Shown: in pieces, positions 8,361 to 17,328 of the stretch | Numbering within the stretch: the first letter of the stretch is position 1 | Layout of the letters: each line of letters starts with the position of its first letter | Assembly (NCBI GenBank): GCA_040007395.1 | Contig: JBDTVG010000007.1 | Coordinates: 24,249 to 88,248 of the forward strand | Reading direction: 5' to 3' | Length of the DNA stretch: 64,000 nt | From: DATGFK01 sp040007395 | GTDB lineage: Bacteria; Chloroflexota; Anaerolineae; Aggregatilineales; UBA2796 | Translations under genes and position numbers: made by a program | The notes under the pieces: generated by a model | Database searches by the model: none | What the model was told of the DNA's origin: nothing | The model's input: only the letters and a program-made list of their open reading frames with translations

Positions 8361-9827
8361 ATGGCTGATATTACCAGCCCTGCCGCACAACCTTTGTCGG
8401 TCAGGTCACCCCTTTCTCGTCCGGTCACGTTGGGTGTGATCGTCGGCAATCGCGGGTTCTTCCCGCACCATCTCGCATCCGAAGGGCGTGAGAGAATCTT
8501 GCAGGTACTCGCCAAAGCCGGGATTAGGGCGATCATCACCGATGCGAACGCGACGGATCACGGCGCAATCGAATCGCTGAAAGAGTCGCAGCTTTGCGCG
8601 GAACTATTCCGCCAACATCGCGATGAGATCGATGGCATTCTGGTAACGCTGCCCAACTTTGGCGACGAACGCGCCATCGCCAATGCCTTGCGCTTTGCCG
8701 ATCTCAATGTGCCAGTCCTGATCCATGCCTTCCCCGACGATCCAATCCGTATGAGTTTGGAGGATCGCCGCGACAGTTTTTGCAGCAAGATGAGCGCTTG
8801 CAACAACCTGCGCCAGTACAATATCAAGTATAGCCTGACTTCATTGCACACGATGGACCCTAACAGCGCTGCCTTCGCCACCGACCTCAAGAACTTCGCC
8901 GGGGTTTGTCGGGTAGTACGCGGTCTGCGTCAGGCACGGGTCGGCGCACTCGGCGCACGCCCAACCAACTTTAACACGGTGCGGTACAGCGAAAAACTGC
9001 TGGAACGCTCCGGGATCAGCGTTACGACCCTTGACCTTTCCGAGGCGTTCGGGCAGATCGCTCGGCTGGGCGATAACGATGAAATCGTGGTCAACAAGCG
9101 TAAGGCAATCGAGCGTTACGCCGATGCCAAGCAGATCCCCGACGAAGCCCTCAATAAAATGTCGAAGTTCGGCGTGGTGCTGGACAGATGGCAAGCCGAC
9201 AATGCGTTGGATGCAACCGCTATTCAGTGCTGGACTTCAATGGAAGAATACTTCGGAGTCGTGCCTTGCACGCTGATGAGCATGGCAAGCAATGGCCTGA
9301 CCCCTTCGGCCTGCGAAACAGATGTGGTCGGCGTAGTCGCCATGTTGGCGCTGCAACTGGCTTCTGGCAAGCCCAGTGCGCTGGTCGATTGGAACAACAA
9401 CTACGGCGAAGATCCTGACAAGGCCGTTGTGTTCCACTGCTCGAACCTGCCCAAAGACATTTTTGTTGACGAAATTCCAGTAATGGACTATCAGGCAATC
9501 ATCGCGGGAACTGTCGGACGCGAGAACACCTACGGCACAATTGTCGGGCGCGTGCGCGAGAATCCGTTCACCTTCCTGCGTGTCTCCACCGATGAATTTG
9601 CCGGACACATCACTACCTACATTGGCGAGGGTCAGTTCACCGACGATCCGCTCGAAACGTTTGGCGGTTACGGAGTCGTCAAGATTCCACGTTTCCAAGA
9701 ACTGCTCGCCCATATCTGCGAGAACGGTTATGAGCACCATGTCTCGATCAACCAGACAAAGGTTGCGCCGATCCTGAACGAAGCGCTCTCGAAGTATATG
9801 GACTGGTCAGTGTATTACCACAAATAA
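8361..9827 (+). CDS. L-fucose/L-arabinose isomerase-fold protein, probable pentose isomerase
   Basis: This 488-residue protein belongs to the FucI/AraA-like isomerase superfamily, which interconverts aldoses and ketoses with a divalent metal. Likely metal and catalytic residues lie in the C-terminal half: Glu in WTSMEEYFG, Glu and Asp in ACETDVVG, and Asp...His in DWNNNYGEDPDKAVVFHCSN. It is not a close match to classical AraA. Because the locus has ribulokinase and epimerase but no AraA, this protein most plausibly makes L-ribulose from L-arabinose; that is inferred from context. L-fucose or another aldose remains possible. AGGAG lies 10 nt upstream of the ATG. The gene ends the catabolic half of the locus. 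Confidence 0.75.
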   Translation: MADITSPAAQPLSVRSPLSRPVTLGVIVGNRGFFPHHLASEGRERILQVLAKAGIRAIITDANATDHGAIESLKESQLCAELFRQHRDEIDGILVTLPNFGDERAIANALRFADLNVPVLIHAFPDDPIRMSLEDRRDSFCSKMSACNNLRQYNIKYSLTSLHTMDPNSAAFATDLKNFAGVCRVVRGLRQARVGALGARPTNFNTVRYSEKLLERSGISVTTLDLSEAFGQIARLGDNDEIVVNKRKAIERYADAKQIPDEALNKMSKFGVVLDRWQADNALDATAIQCWTSMEEYFGVVPCTLMSMASNGLTPSACETDVVGVVAMLALQLASGKPSALVDWNNNYGEDPDKAVVFHCSNLPKDIFVDEIPVMDYQAIIAGTVGRENTYGTIVGRVRENPFTFLRVSTDEFAGHITTYIGEGQFTDDPLETFGGYGVVKIPRFQELLAHICENGYEHHVSINQTKVAPILNEALSKYMDWSVYYHK

Positions 9828-9870
9828 GCAGTGGGGCTGTAAGGTGGTATCCTCACTTCTAGCCCTTTTA

Positions 9871-9981
9871 AGGGTAGGTATTTAACAAAAGGCCGGGCCG
9901 CGCAGGCGGCTCCTACAATAGATGAGTTGGTGTAGGGGTCGGGCAGGCCCGACCCGGCATAATTGGAAATATCCGCCTTTA
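9871..9981. repeat. Pair of GCNNGC intergenic hairpins
   Basis: The first unit is GGGCCGCGC-AG-GCGGCTCC followed by TACA. The second is TGTAGGGGTCGGGC-AG-GCCCGACCC, with a perfect 9-bp GGGTCGGGC/GCCCGACCC stem. The pair sits in the orientation tail to head seen again near 21200 and 61290. Confidence 0.75.
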
Positions 9982-10168
9982 CAAAGTGACATGGTAAGGC
10001 CCCCTATGTCCCTCAATTACTGGTGGACAGGATTTCGGGTGAGATAAGGTTGTCCGTAGTAGGGTGCCTTTCGACTTGCTCTAGTGGGCGAGGTAAGCTA
10101 TAGGAAATTGGGATGGAGAGGAACGGTACACAGTAGCACCAAAAATATTGAGAGACTACGAGGGACAG

Positions 10169-10179
10169 GCGCTCACAAA
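10169..10179 (+). promoter_or_regulatory. LacI-like half operator upstream of the importer
   Basis: GCGCTCACAAA is identical to the right half of the operator at 5311-5330. The left half is not conserved, so binding would be weak at best. It may mark co-regulation of the importer with araB. Confidence 0.35.
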
Positions 10180-10292
10180 ACCGGTAAATTTTTAGGCATT
10201 ATTTCTAAAACGACTATATTACGGCCTGTTGCCTGAGTCAGCCGCATTATTCGTGCAAAATAACCTTACCCTACTTATAAGGAGACGCTCCA

Positions 10293-11084
10293 GTGGTTAA
10301 AAACGCGGTTCAGGAGCCTGTCGATTATGCGCTGCGGATGGTCAATATCAATAAGTATTTTGGCCTTGCCCATGCGCTAAACAACATCAATATGGAAGTG
10401 GGTCGCAATGAGATCGTCGGGCTTATCGGCGATAACGGCGCTGGTAAGTCAACCATGGTCAAGATCCTGACGGGGGTGTTTCCGCCCACCAATGGTGACC
10501 TATACGTGGCAGGCCGCAAAATTGACCCGCGCCGCTATAACGTCAAGAGCGCCCACGCACACGGTATCGAGACGGTCTATCAAGATAAGTCGCTCGGTGA
10601 GAAGCAGGTGTTGTGGCGGAATTTCTTCATCGGGCGAGAGATAGTCAATCGCTTTGGCTTTATCGATGTCAAGAAAGAAAAAGAGATTGCCCGCGAGATC
10701 ATGCTCAATACCATCGGCTTCCGTAGCAAAGGCATCACGGTGGACTCGAATGTGAGCCAACTGTCGGGCGGTGAACGTCAGGGTATCGCCATTGGGCGGG
10801 CGATGTACTTTGAGGCAGACTTGATCATCCTTGATGAGCCAACGGTTGCCCTATCTCTCAAAGAGGTAGCGAAGGTCATCAACTTTGTCCACAAGATCAA
10901 GGACGGTGGCAAGGCTGGTATCTATATCTCGCACAGTATGACCGATGTATACGAGGTTGCGGATCGCTTCATTATTCTGGATCGTGGCGAGATCGGCGGC
11001 AACATTCAGAAGAAAGATATTAGTTTGAAGGCACTCGATGAATTCTTACTCGACTACGCGCACGGCCTGAAAGACAAAAAATAG
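10293..11084 (+). CDS. Sugar ABC transporter ATP-binding protein (CUT2, single domain)
   Basis: A cytosolic ATPase of 263 residues powering sugar import. Walker A is GDNGAGKST (48-56), the signature is LSGGERQ (near 155), and Walker B is LIILDEP, followed by the switch His in YISHS. Most CUT2 ATPases (RbsA, AraG, XylG) are two fused domains of about 500 residues; this one has a single domain as in FrcA, so it should act as a homodimer. It starts with GTG, with AAGGAG 8 nt upstream. The permease begins 3 nt after the stop, so the two are coupled. Pentose, probably L-arabinose, is the inferred substrate. Confidence 0.9.
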   Translation: MVKNAVQEPVDYALRMVNINKYFGLAHALNNINMEVGRNEIVGLIGDNGAGKSTMVKILTGVFPPTNGDLYVAGRKIDPRRYNVKSAHAHGIETVYQDKSLGEKQVLWRNFFIGREIVNRFGFIDVKKEKEIAREIMLNTIGFRSKGITVDSNVSQLSGGERQGIAIGRAMYFEADLIILDEPTVALSLKEVAKVINFVHKIKDGGKAGIYISHSMTDVYEVADRFIILDRGEIGGNIQKKDISLKALDEFLLDYAHGLKDKK

Positions 11085-11087
11085 ATC

Positions 11088-12170
11088 ATGAAAACTATCA
11101 GGTCACTTATCAAACTGATGAATAGGTTCGAAGGGTTGGCTATCGCCCTTATCCTAGTTCTTTTATATATCGTCTTGATTATCGCGGCTCCAACGGTTTT
11201 CACCCGCCCATTGATCTATATGTCGTTCCTCGAAACGATTCCACCGACGCTCATCGCCGCGTTAGGGCTAACACTCGTCATTACCGCCGGGGAGATCGAC
11301 TTGAGCTTCCCCGCCGTAGTATCCCTTTCGGGCTTCGCTCTGTCGTGGGGCTGGAAAAGCTACGGGCCAGTCTACGGTGCTCTACTTGGCATCATCTTGG
11401 CGCTGGCGGCGGGGGCGTTAGTCGGCGTTGTCAACGGTATCATGGTCGCCCGTATCCGAGTTCCTTCGATCATGGCGACTCTCGCCGCCAATTTTTTCTG
11501 GTACGGCATCTCGATCCTGCTGGCGGGTGGGTTGCAGGTGACACTCAAAGACAGCCGCGACAGTTTCTTTCACGAAATTTTTGTCGGGCGGCTCTTTGGT
11601 ATGGTGCCTATCCAAGCGTTTTGGGCGCTGGGGCTAGCGATTTTCCTGTGGTTTATCCTGAACCGACACAAGTTCGGCGAAGGCGTTATGTTTATTGGTG
11701 ACAATGCCAACGTCGCGCAGGTGATGGGGGTGAATGTCGAAGCGACACGCATCCGACTTTTTGCACTACAAGGGATTATCTCAGCTTTTGCCGGAATCAT
11801 CCTCACGCTCGATATTGGCGTGTTCTACCCGGATCAGGGGAACTTTCTGCTGCCCGCGATGGCCTCGGTCTTTATCGGCGGAACCTCTATTGCCGGGGGC
11901 GCAGGCTCCATCTTCGGCACGCTTTTCGGAGCATTCATCATTGGTTCCCTCGCTGCTGGAGTCGTTGCCACCACGATTAGTGGCTATTGGGTTCAGGTGG
12001 TAGAAGGTCTTGTGATGGGCATTGTCATCGTTTTCAATGCGTTAATGGGTACAGGCAATATGCGAGCGCTTTCAACCCGGTTTCGTCACTGGGGCGTACC
12101 CACGCAAGTGATCCCCGATGGGGAACGCTTACAGAGCGACAACACGGCTCCCGATGGATTAGATCACTGA
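11088..12170 (+). CDS. Sugar ABC transporter permease (CUT2, RbsC/FrcC type)
   Basis: An inner-membrane protein of 360 residues with about ten hydrophobic segments, forming the channel of the importer. Family features include LGLTLVITAGEIDLSFPAV near 60-80, the conserved ITxGxIDLSV region of BPD_transp_2 permeases, and GDNANVAQVMGVNV near 205, which matches the GxN..AA..SGI coupling segment. It follows the ATPase with 3 nt between stop and start and has no strong Shine-Dalgarno of its own, so translation is probably coupled. Confidence 0.9.
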   Translation: MKTIRSLIKLMNRFEGLAIALILVLLYIVLIIAAPTVFTRPLIYMSFLETIPPTLIAALGLTLVITAGEIDLSFPAVVSLSGFALSWGWKSYGPVYGALLGIILALAAGALVGVVNGIMVARIRVPSIMATLAANFFWYGISILLAGGLQVTLKDSRDSFFHEIFVGRLFGMVPIQAFWALGLAIFLWFILNRHKFGEGVMFIGDNANVAQVMGVNVEATRIRLFALQGIISAFAGIILTLDIGVFYPDQGNFLLPAMASVFIGGTSIAGGAGSIFGTLFGAFIIGSLAAGVVATTISGYWVQVVEGLVMGIVIVFNALMGTGNMRALSTRFRHWGVPTQVIPDGERLQSDNTAPDGLDH

Positions 12171-12310
12171 TCGAGTGATGGATCGGCAGCCGTTTGTTAG
12201 TCAGATGTGCCTTAGCTAAAAGGAGGACGTTTACTGCAATTAGACATGAATATCTTGCCAGAAAATTCGGTAAAGAAAGAAACTTATTCATTCGATCAAG
12301 GAGACAGAAA

Positions 12311-13309
12311 ATGAAACGTATCTCGACTATTGTAGTCTTAGTATTAGTATGTGCATTCGCACTGGCGATTGCCCCGATGCACGCCACCAAAGCTCAAGAT
12401 AAACCTATCGTTGTCTACATGCAAATGGGCGGCGATAAGGGTATTGCCTCGGTGTTGGCTCGCACCACCGGTGCCGAAGCCGCCGCCAAAGCCCTCGGCA
12501 TCGAACTGCATGAGCAGTACGCAAGCTGGGACTCCAAGAAGATGATCGACCAGTTCAAGGAAGCCATTGCTGCCAAACCCGATGGCATCGTCATCATGGG
12601 TCACCCCGGTGAAGACGCGATGGGGCCATTGGTTGACGAAGCCGAAGCCGCAGGCATCATTGTGACCAGCGGTAACAACCCGCTGCCCAACCTTGAAGCC
12701 AAATACAAGGCTCAGGGCTTCGGCTATGCTGGTGCCGACCTGTACGCCGGTGGTTTTCTGACCGGAGAAGCCATGGTTACATCGGGCAAGCTCAAGGCTG
12801 GCGACAAAGCCCTCGTCTGGGACATCTTCCATCAGGAAGGCCGCAGCAAGAGTTCACAGGGTGTCTTTGACGCGCTGGAAAAGACTCTCGGCAAGGGCAA
12901 TGTTGAAAAGCTCGACGTAACACAGGATATTGACTCGGACGCGACCAAGGGTATCCCGGTCATTACGGCCTATCTAGCGGCTCATCCTGACCTCAAGGCT
13001 ATTGGTACACAGCACGGTCAGCTCACCGCCATCCTGCCCAAGATCCTCAAGGATGCTGGCAAGAAACCCGGTGATGTGGTCGTCGGTGGTATCGACCTTG
13101 GTTCGGATGTCATTCAGGGTATCAAGGACGGCTACATTGTCGCCAGCTTTGACCAAGTGCTATACCTGCAAGGTTGGGACCCAGTCCAGCAGATCTGGTT
13201 GACGAAGATGTACAAGATCCCCGGTCTGCATCAGGACACGGGTGTGGGTGAAGTCACGCCAGCCAATGTTGCTGACATTGCTCCCCTGATCGAGAAAGGT
13301 TTCCGTTAG
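12311..13309 (+). CDS. Sugar ABC transporter substrate-binding protein
   Basis: A secreted periplasmic-binding-protein type I protein of 332 residues (Peripla_BP_4). The signal peptide MKRISTIVVLVLVCAFALA with an AxA-type cleavage near residue 26 (HATKAQD) precedes the mature domain. The start at 12311 is set by AAGGAG 7-8 nt upstream; a longer in-frame ORF from 12194 would bury the signal peptide. Family features are VYMQMGGDKGIASVLARTTG at the first strand and GDVVVGGIDLG in the C-lobe. It follows the permease by 140 bp and is followed by a strong terminator, so it ends the importer transcript. Confidence 0.88.
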   Translation: MKRISTIVVLVLVCAFALAIAPMHATKAQDKPIVVYMQMGGDKGIASVLARTTGAEAAAKALGIELHEQYASWDSKKMIDQFKEAIAAKPDGIVIMGHPGEDAMGPLVDEAEAAGIIVTSGNNPLPNLEAKYKAQGFGYAGADLYAGGFLTGEAMVTSGKLKAGDKALVWDIFHQEGRSKSSQGVFDALEKTLGKGNVEKLDVTQDIDSDATKGIPVITAYLAAHPDLKAIGTQHGQLTAILPKILKDAGKKPGDVVVGGIDLGSDVIQGIKDGYIVASFDQVLYLQGWDPVQQIWLTKMYKIPGLHQDTGVGEVTPANVADIAPLIEKGFR

Positions 13310-13368
13310 ACCGACGAACTCGTTTAACAGATGACTCTGTTGAACTGATAAGTTGATTAACCGAGACA

Positions 13369-13407
13369 ACTACGCCCTGCCGCTATGGTGGGGCGTAGTC
13401 TTTTTTT
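13369..13407 (+). terminator. Strong Rho-independent terminator
   Basis: ACTACGCCC and GGGCGTAGT form a 9-bp stem around a 13-nt loop, followed by C and seven T residues. It closes the pentose importer operon. Confidence 0.92.
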
Positions 13408-13411
13408 GCCG

Positions 13412-13564
13412 ATGGACAGGCGGCAAAGCACAAGCGTACTCCAAAACTGCTCCCCGTCTGGGCTTCCCCGACTCTACCTTCCTTTAACAAACTTCACTCA
13501 AATTGCCGTAGTCAGCGTACTGGCAGTCGCAATTGTTATGGCGCGTCGGCGTAATCGCGGTTAA
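13412..13564 (+). other. Possible small membrane ORF or permease remnant (50 codons)
   Basis: An open frame of 50 codons starts at ATG 13412, right after the terminator, and ends TAA at 13562-13564. Its C-terminal half (FTQIAVVSVLAVAIVMARRR) is a hydrophobic helix with a basic end, as at the C-terminus of CUT2 permeases. There is no Shine-Dalgarno before the ATG. It could be the remnant of a permease once paired with the orphan binding protein that follows, or chance. Confidence 0.22.
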
Positions 13565-13618
13565 ATTTTGGAAACGGTCGTTGGAATTGGGTCAGTTTCT
13601 GGTAAAGGAGAGTCGCTT

Positions 13619-14749
13619 ATGCAACGTAAAATCGGACTACTCGCGCTCTGTTCTCTGCTTGTGTTGATGGCCTTTGCCGCTTCCAAGGCACAGCCATCGC
13701 AGGCCGCGCAGGCCACCCTTCCAGCTACAATGGCTGCCACCGCCGCGATGGGCAAAACCCGCAAGGTTAGTTTTGTGCCGCCGGCGTTCACCAGCCCCTT
13801 CCATGTGGCAATGGCTGACGGGGCGCAGTCTGAAGCGGATAAGCTGGGCTGGGCGATCAGTATTCAGGCCGTCGCCAGCGAAGGCGATATTGCTGGTCAG
13901 GTAACGCTGGTTAAAAAAGAACTGGATAAGGGCATTGATGCGATCAGCGTTAATCCAATCACCATTGAACCCATGATTGAAGGCGTAAAGGCCGCCAATG
14001 CCAAGAATATTCCGATTTTCCTGCACAACTTTATTACCCCCATTTCCGACGGCAAAGTGGCGGCCTATATTGGTTATGATCAGTGGGGTGGCGCTGAGAA
14101 GCTGGGTATCTACACCTGCGGGTTATTGGCGAAGCAGTACAAAACTACGGTAGAAAAGGCGACTGGCAAGGTCTTCATTCTGCTGGGCGCTGATAGCATC
14201 TTCTCACACCGTCGTACTCAAGGGTACAAGGCTGGGTTGGCAGAAACCTGCCCGGACGTTATGGTAGTCGGTGAACAAGCGGCGGATTGGCTGCGTGAGA
14301 AGGGCGCGAGTGTCGCCACTGCCGCCCTTCAGAAGACCCCCGACATTGACGTGTTCTACGGCAACAGCGACGAAATGGCGATTGGTGCTGCGATAGCTGC
14401 TGAGAGACTTGGTCTGAAAGTCAACAAGGATTTCTTTGCTATCGCCATTGATGGCAACCAACCCACGCTTGACCTGCTCAAGGAAGGCAAATTCACCGCC
14501 ACACTAGGCGTTGATCCAGTTCGCATGGGCGTTACCGTTATCGACGCGATGCAGACTGTCCTCAATGGTGGCACAGTTCCGCAGATCATCCTGACCCCAT
14601 CAACGGTTGTTGATGCCAGCAATTTGCAAGACTATATCGACGGTAAGCCATGGACTACGCCTACCGCAGGTGCGCCCGAACTTGACAACGGCAAGCCCAC
14701 GCTTGATAAGTCGGCAGATGCTGCCGCGACGATGGCGGCTACGCCCTAA
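13619..14749 (+). CDS. Second sugar-type ABC substrate-binding protein (orphan)
   Basis: A 376-residue Peripla_BP_4 protein with signal peptide MQRKIGLLALCSLLVLMAFA; AAAGGAG 8 nt upstream sets the start at 13619. After cleavage comes an Ala/Thr/Met-rich stretch (LPATMAATAAMG) before the first strand VSFVPPAFTSPFHVAMADG, typical of ribose-like binding proteins. The C-lobe shows FFAIAIDGNQPTLDLLKEG. The C-terminus is again Ala/Thr/Met-rich (ADAAATMAATP). It follows the terminator of the importer and has no permease or ATPase of its own, so it may feed the importer upstream with a second ligand. That pairing is inference. Confidence 0.85.
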   Translation: MQRKIGLLALCSLLVLMAFAASKAQPSQAAQATLPATMAATAAMGKTRKVSFVPPAFTSPFHVAMADGAQSEADKLGWAISIQAVASEGDIAGQVTLVKKELDKGIDAISVNPITIEPMIEGVKAANAKNIPIFLHNFITPISDGKVAAYIGYDQWGGAEKLGIYTCGLLAKQYKTTVEKATGKVFILLGADSIFSHRRTQGYKAGLAETCPDVMVVGEQAADWLREKGASVATAALQKTPDIDVFYGNSDEMAIGAAIAAERLGLKVNKDFFAIAIDGNQPTLDLLKEGKFTATLGVDPVRMGVTVIDAMQTVLNGGTVPQIILTPSTVVDASNLQDYIDGKPWTTPTAGAPELDNGKPTLDKSADAAATMAATP

Positions 14750-14793
14750 TTGCCTCAGTATTATTTCCTACACCTGATATAGAGCTAAAAGCA

Positions 14794-14828
14794 AGCGGCG
14801 GACTGTAAAGTTACAGTCCGCCGCTGTT
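14794..14828. terminator. Bidirectional terminator between convergent genes
   Basis: AGCGGCGGACTGTAA and TTACAGTCCGCCGCT form a perfect 15-bp stem with a 2-nt AG apex. GTTTAT follows on the plus strand, and the minus-strand continuation is GCTTTTAG. It serves the binding protein (plus) and the aminotransferase (minus). Confidence 0.8.
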
Positions 14829-14853
14829 TATGTCGAACACAGAGTAGTGATAG

Positions 14854-16191
14854 CTACTCGACGTACTGATCGGTGATCGCCAGCGCTTCGTTGATAACAC
14901 TTAGCGCTTCTTGCAACTGCGGCTCATTGATGATCAGGGGCGGGCAGGCAAACAACATATTCCAGCGGACAAAGGCAAAGATACCCTTTGATTGCAGGTA
15001 AGCCGAAAGCTTCTTCATTGGCTCAGTGAGGGGCTTGTTGAACTCGGACAGCGGTGCACGCGAGTCGCGGTTCTTGACGAGTTCCAATACTTGAAACAGC
15101 CCAACCCCACGCACATCACCCACGCTGGGATGTTCGGCTTGCAGGTCGCTCAAGCCCTGACTCAACACTGTACCCATTTTGGCAGAATTATCGATCAGGC
15201 CATCTTCTTGGTAGACTTCGATACAGGCTAACGCGGCGGCACAAGCCAACGTATGGGCGCTATACGTCCCGCCGATCATCATTGCCTTCTCGTCGAAAAA
15301 CTTCCCGATCTCGTCCGTGACAATCGTTGCGCCCAATGGCACATAGCCAGAGGTTAGACCCTTTGCCATCGTAATTATATCCGGCTTTGCGTCGGGGTAG
15401 TTGTCTACGCCGAACCATTTACCTGTCCGTCCGAAGCCACTCATCACTTCGTCTACAATGAGCAAGATCCCGTATTTGTCGCACATCTGGCGAATATGCG
15501 TCCAGTAGGCGGGATCGGGTGGCGCGATAATGCCGCTTGACCCGCTGTAGCCTTCTAGCATGATCGCGGCGATCTTGTCGGGGCCTTCGTACTGGATAAT
15601 CTCCTCAATATGATCAGCGCACATCAAATTGCACGCCCCCAGATCGCGACAGAACACGCAGCGATAGCGATATGGATCGTGGACATGCACAATCCAAGGG
15701 ACACCCGGCTCATTCTCCAGACGGCGCGGATCGCCGCCCGCTTGTTGTGCGCCAAACCCTTGCCCATGAAACGAACGATACCGCGCCAAAATCTTCTGGC
15801 GACCTGTATATTGGCGAGCCAGTTTCATAGCGCTCTCGTTGGCCTCGGTTCCACTCAAGCTAAAGAAAGTTTTCTTGAGCGTACCGGGGGTGATCTCCGC
15901 CAGTTTTTCACCGAGTTTGCCGCGTGGGTCGGTGGCGATGCCGGGATACATATAGGTCAGCGTTTCGGCCTGCTGCTTGATCGCTTCGATCACTTTGCGA
16001 TTGCCATGACCGATATTGACGTTCATCAACTGCGAGTTGAAGTCAAGGTAACGCTTGCCGTCCGCATCCCAAAAATAGATCCCCTCGGCATGGGTTGCCG
16101 GAATCGGGTTGACGCTGGCCTGAGCCGCCCACGAGAAAAACGTATATTCCTTGTTCAGATCGATAATCTCGTCCTGTGCAGGTGAAACCAT
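14854..16191 (-). CDS. Class III aminotransferase, probable beta-alanine or similar omega-amino acid transaminase
   Basis: A PLP enzyme of 445 residues and fold type I. FFSLSGTEANESAMKLAR (about 110-127) is the PLP phosphate region. VDEVMSGFGRTGKWFG near 245-260 holds the Asp that contacts the pyridine nitrogen. MAKGLTSGYVPLGA near 275-288 has the Schiff-base Lys. Class III enzymes move amino groups from beta-alanine, taurine, GABA or similar donors to pyruvate or 2-oxoglutarate. A Cys cluster (CVFCRDLGACNLMC, near 180) is notable and might bind a metal. Context with a dihydropyrimidinase and importer favours beta-alanine, the end product of reductive pyrimidine breakdown. GAGG is 6 nt before the ATG. 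Confidence 0.85.
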   Translation of the reverse strand: MVSPAQDEIIDLNKEYTFFSWAAQASVNPIPATHAEGIYFWDADGKRYLDFNSQLMNVNIGHGNRKVIEAIKQQAETLTYMYPGIATDPRGKLGEKLAEITPGTLKKTFFSLSGTEANESAMKLARQYTGRQKILARYRSFHGQGFGAQQAGGDPRRLENEPGVPWIVHVHDPYRYRCVFCRDLGACNLMCADHIEEIIQYEGPDKIAAIMLEGYSGSSGIIAPPDPAYWTHIRQMCDKYGILLIVDEVMSGFGRTGKWFGVDNYPDAKPDIITMAKGLTSGYVPLGATIVTDEIGKFFDEKAMMIGGTYSAHTLACAAALACIEVYQEDGLIDNSAKMGTVLSQGLSDLQAEHPSVGDVRGVGLFQVLELVKNRDSRAPLSEFNKPLTEPMKKLSAYLQSKGIFAFVRWNMLFACPPLIINEPQLQEALSVINEALAITDQYVE

Positions 16192-16272
16192 AGAAACCTC
16201 AATAGAATTGTATACTTGATAAGCTATTTTAATAAAAATAGGTAATAAAAAACTCTACTACCTCTTATTTAA

Positions 16273-17190
16273 CTACTCGTTACGGTTTTGCAGTAATGGT
16301 CTTTCGGTAACGAGATCAATGCCAAGTGCTTGCGATGTCTCCTGAGCTTGCTTATAAATGAGCCGCGCTGCTTCGTGAATGATCTCCATGGCAACCTTTT
16401 CGGAGACATATTCATCTTCCCCTTCTAATCGGGTTGTGGCGACTTTCTCTGCTAGACGTGTGTAAATCAGTGCAAATTCACCGAATCCATCGCGTACATT
16501 GTCTTTGGGTTTGAGATTCAAGTCACCACGTAATTGCGCTGTGGTTCGATCCCATAATCCCTTATAGATTTTATTCGTGCCGGTACTAAAAAGATAGGGA
16601 GAAGCATATCGTACAGCGGTACTAAGAGCCGAGGTAAATTGCTTCCGAGTAACAACCCCCTCGATTCTCGCCTGTATCCAGCGATCATCGCGTCCAGCTT
16701 TGCGGTATTGATCGATAGCTGCACCTATCAATGCTTCTGGGTCGCCAGTCGCTGCCACTTTTGTTCGCGCAACTGAATCGCGGCGAAGCACGTCGACCAA
16801 GACACCCGCTTTAGCAAGGTACTCCTTTATCTGTTCCAAGGCTTTGCCACTTTGGGAGGTTACTCTCAGATGGGCTGCGATAAAATACAGAACTTCATCG
16901 GTTCCAAATTCAACTTGATAAGTCTTGTTATTTATCCCTTTCACGGAGAACTTTACGATTGAGTCGTAAAGTTCATCGTGAATGATATTTGAACGCTTTA
17001 AGTCACTCCACACACGAGAGGGATTCTGATTGGAAGATATACCTTTGATCCATTCTTGGATATTATACATGCTTCCCTTATCGTGCGACCTGCTATCAAG
17101 AATAAAATTCCATTGCATGGCAACGATTAGCGGTAGTGGACGTTTTTCATTGCTGTTCATATTGACCTGAAACGGAACGTTGTCGCTCAT
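16273..17190 (-). CDS. BRO/DinD-family protein, paralogue A
   Basis: A 305-residue protein with BRO/DinD-like architecture. IQEWIKGISS (near 44) followed by RVWSDLKR resembles the Bro-N helix region. EYLAKAGVLVDVL (near 124) matches the central motif of paralogue B at 50593, which has AYLAKAGVVLDEM. The C-terminal IYKGLWDRTTAQLRGDL region corresponds to YKGLYNGLTAQDI in DinD at 18908. Paralogue B has exactly the same length and a similar start (MSDNVPF against MSDSTSF). Bro-N proteins are DNA-binding phage, virus or stress proteins; the function of this group is not known. It interrupts the pyrimidine cluster and is visibly more AT-rich. GAGG is 6 nt upstream; the leader holds an inverted repeat (17249-17277). 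Confidence 0.65.
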   Translation of the reverse strand: MSDNVPFQVNMNSNEKRPLPLIVAMQWNFILDSRSHDKGSMYNIQEWIKGISSNQNPSRVWSDLKRSNIIHDELYDSIVKFSVKGINNKTYQVEFGTDEVLYFIAAHLRVTSQSGKALEQIKEYLAKAGVLVDVLRRDSVARTKVAATGDPEALIGAAIDQYRKAGRDDRWIQARIEGVVTRKQFTSALSTAVRYASPYLFSTGTNKIYKGLWDRTTAQLRGDLNLKPKDNVRDGFGEFALIYTRLAEKVATTRLEGEDEYVSEKVAMEIIHEAARLIYKQAQETSQALGIDLVTERPLLQNRNE

Positions 17191-17248
17191 TCTGCACCTC
17201 GCTAACCGATATTTTTCTTTGCCCTCTTCACTTGCGCTTTTTCCTCCT

Positions 17249-17277
17249 AAGTCCCTCTACTGCAAGTAAAGGGACTT
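17249..17277 (-). promoter_or_regulatory. Inverted repeat in the leader of BRO/DinD paralogue A
   Basis: On the plus strand AAGTCCCT-c-TACT-gca-AGTA-a-AGGGACTT forms an 8+4 bp stem with one mismatch, about 60 nt upstream of the start codon. No T-tract follows, so a simple terminator of the upstream hydantoinase gene is less likely. Similar-sized inverted repeats precede the other two paralogues. Confidence 0.5.
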
Positions 17278-17328
17278 TCCCGATAGTTCAGTTATCTTGC
17301 CTTACTATGGGTTGGGTGAAGTAAAACG

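Larger units (their letters stand above)
9828..10292. other. Intergenic region between isomerase and ABC importer
   Basis: 465 bp containing two GCNNGC hairpins (9871-9981) and a LacI-like half operator (10169-10179). AAGGAG at 10279-10284 serves the next gene. No ORF or RNA gene was recognised. Confidence 0.6.

Noticed and set aside
17249..17277. Terminator for the dihydropyrimidinase gene
   Set aside because: The stem is imperfect and no T-tract follows on the minus strand. Kept as a leader inverted repeat with modest confidence.
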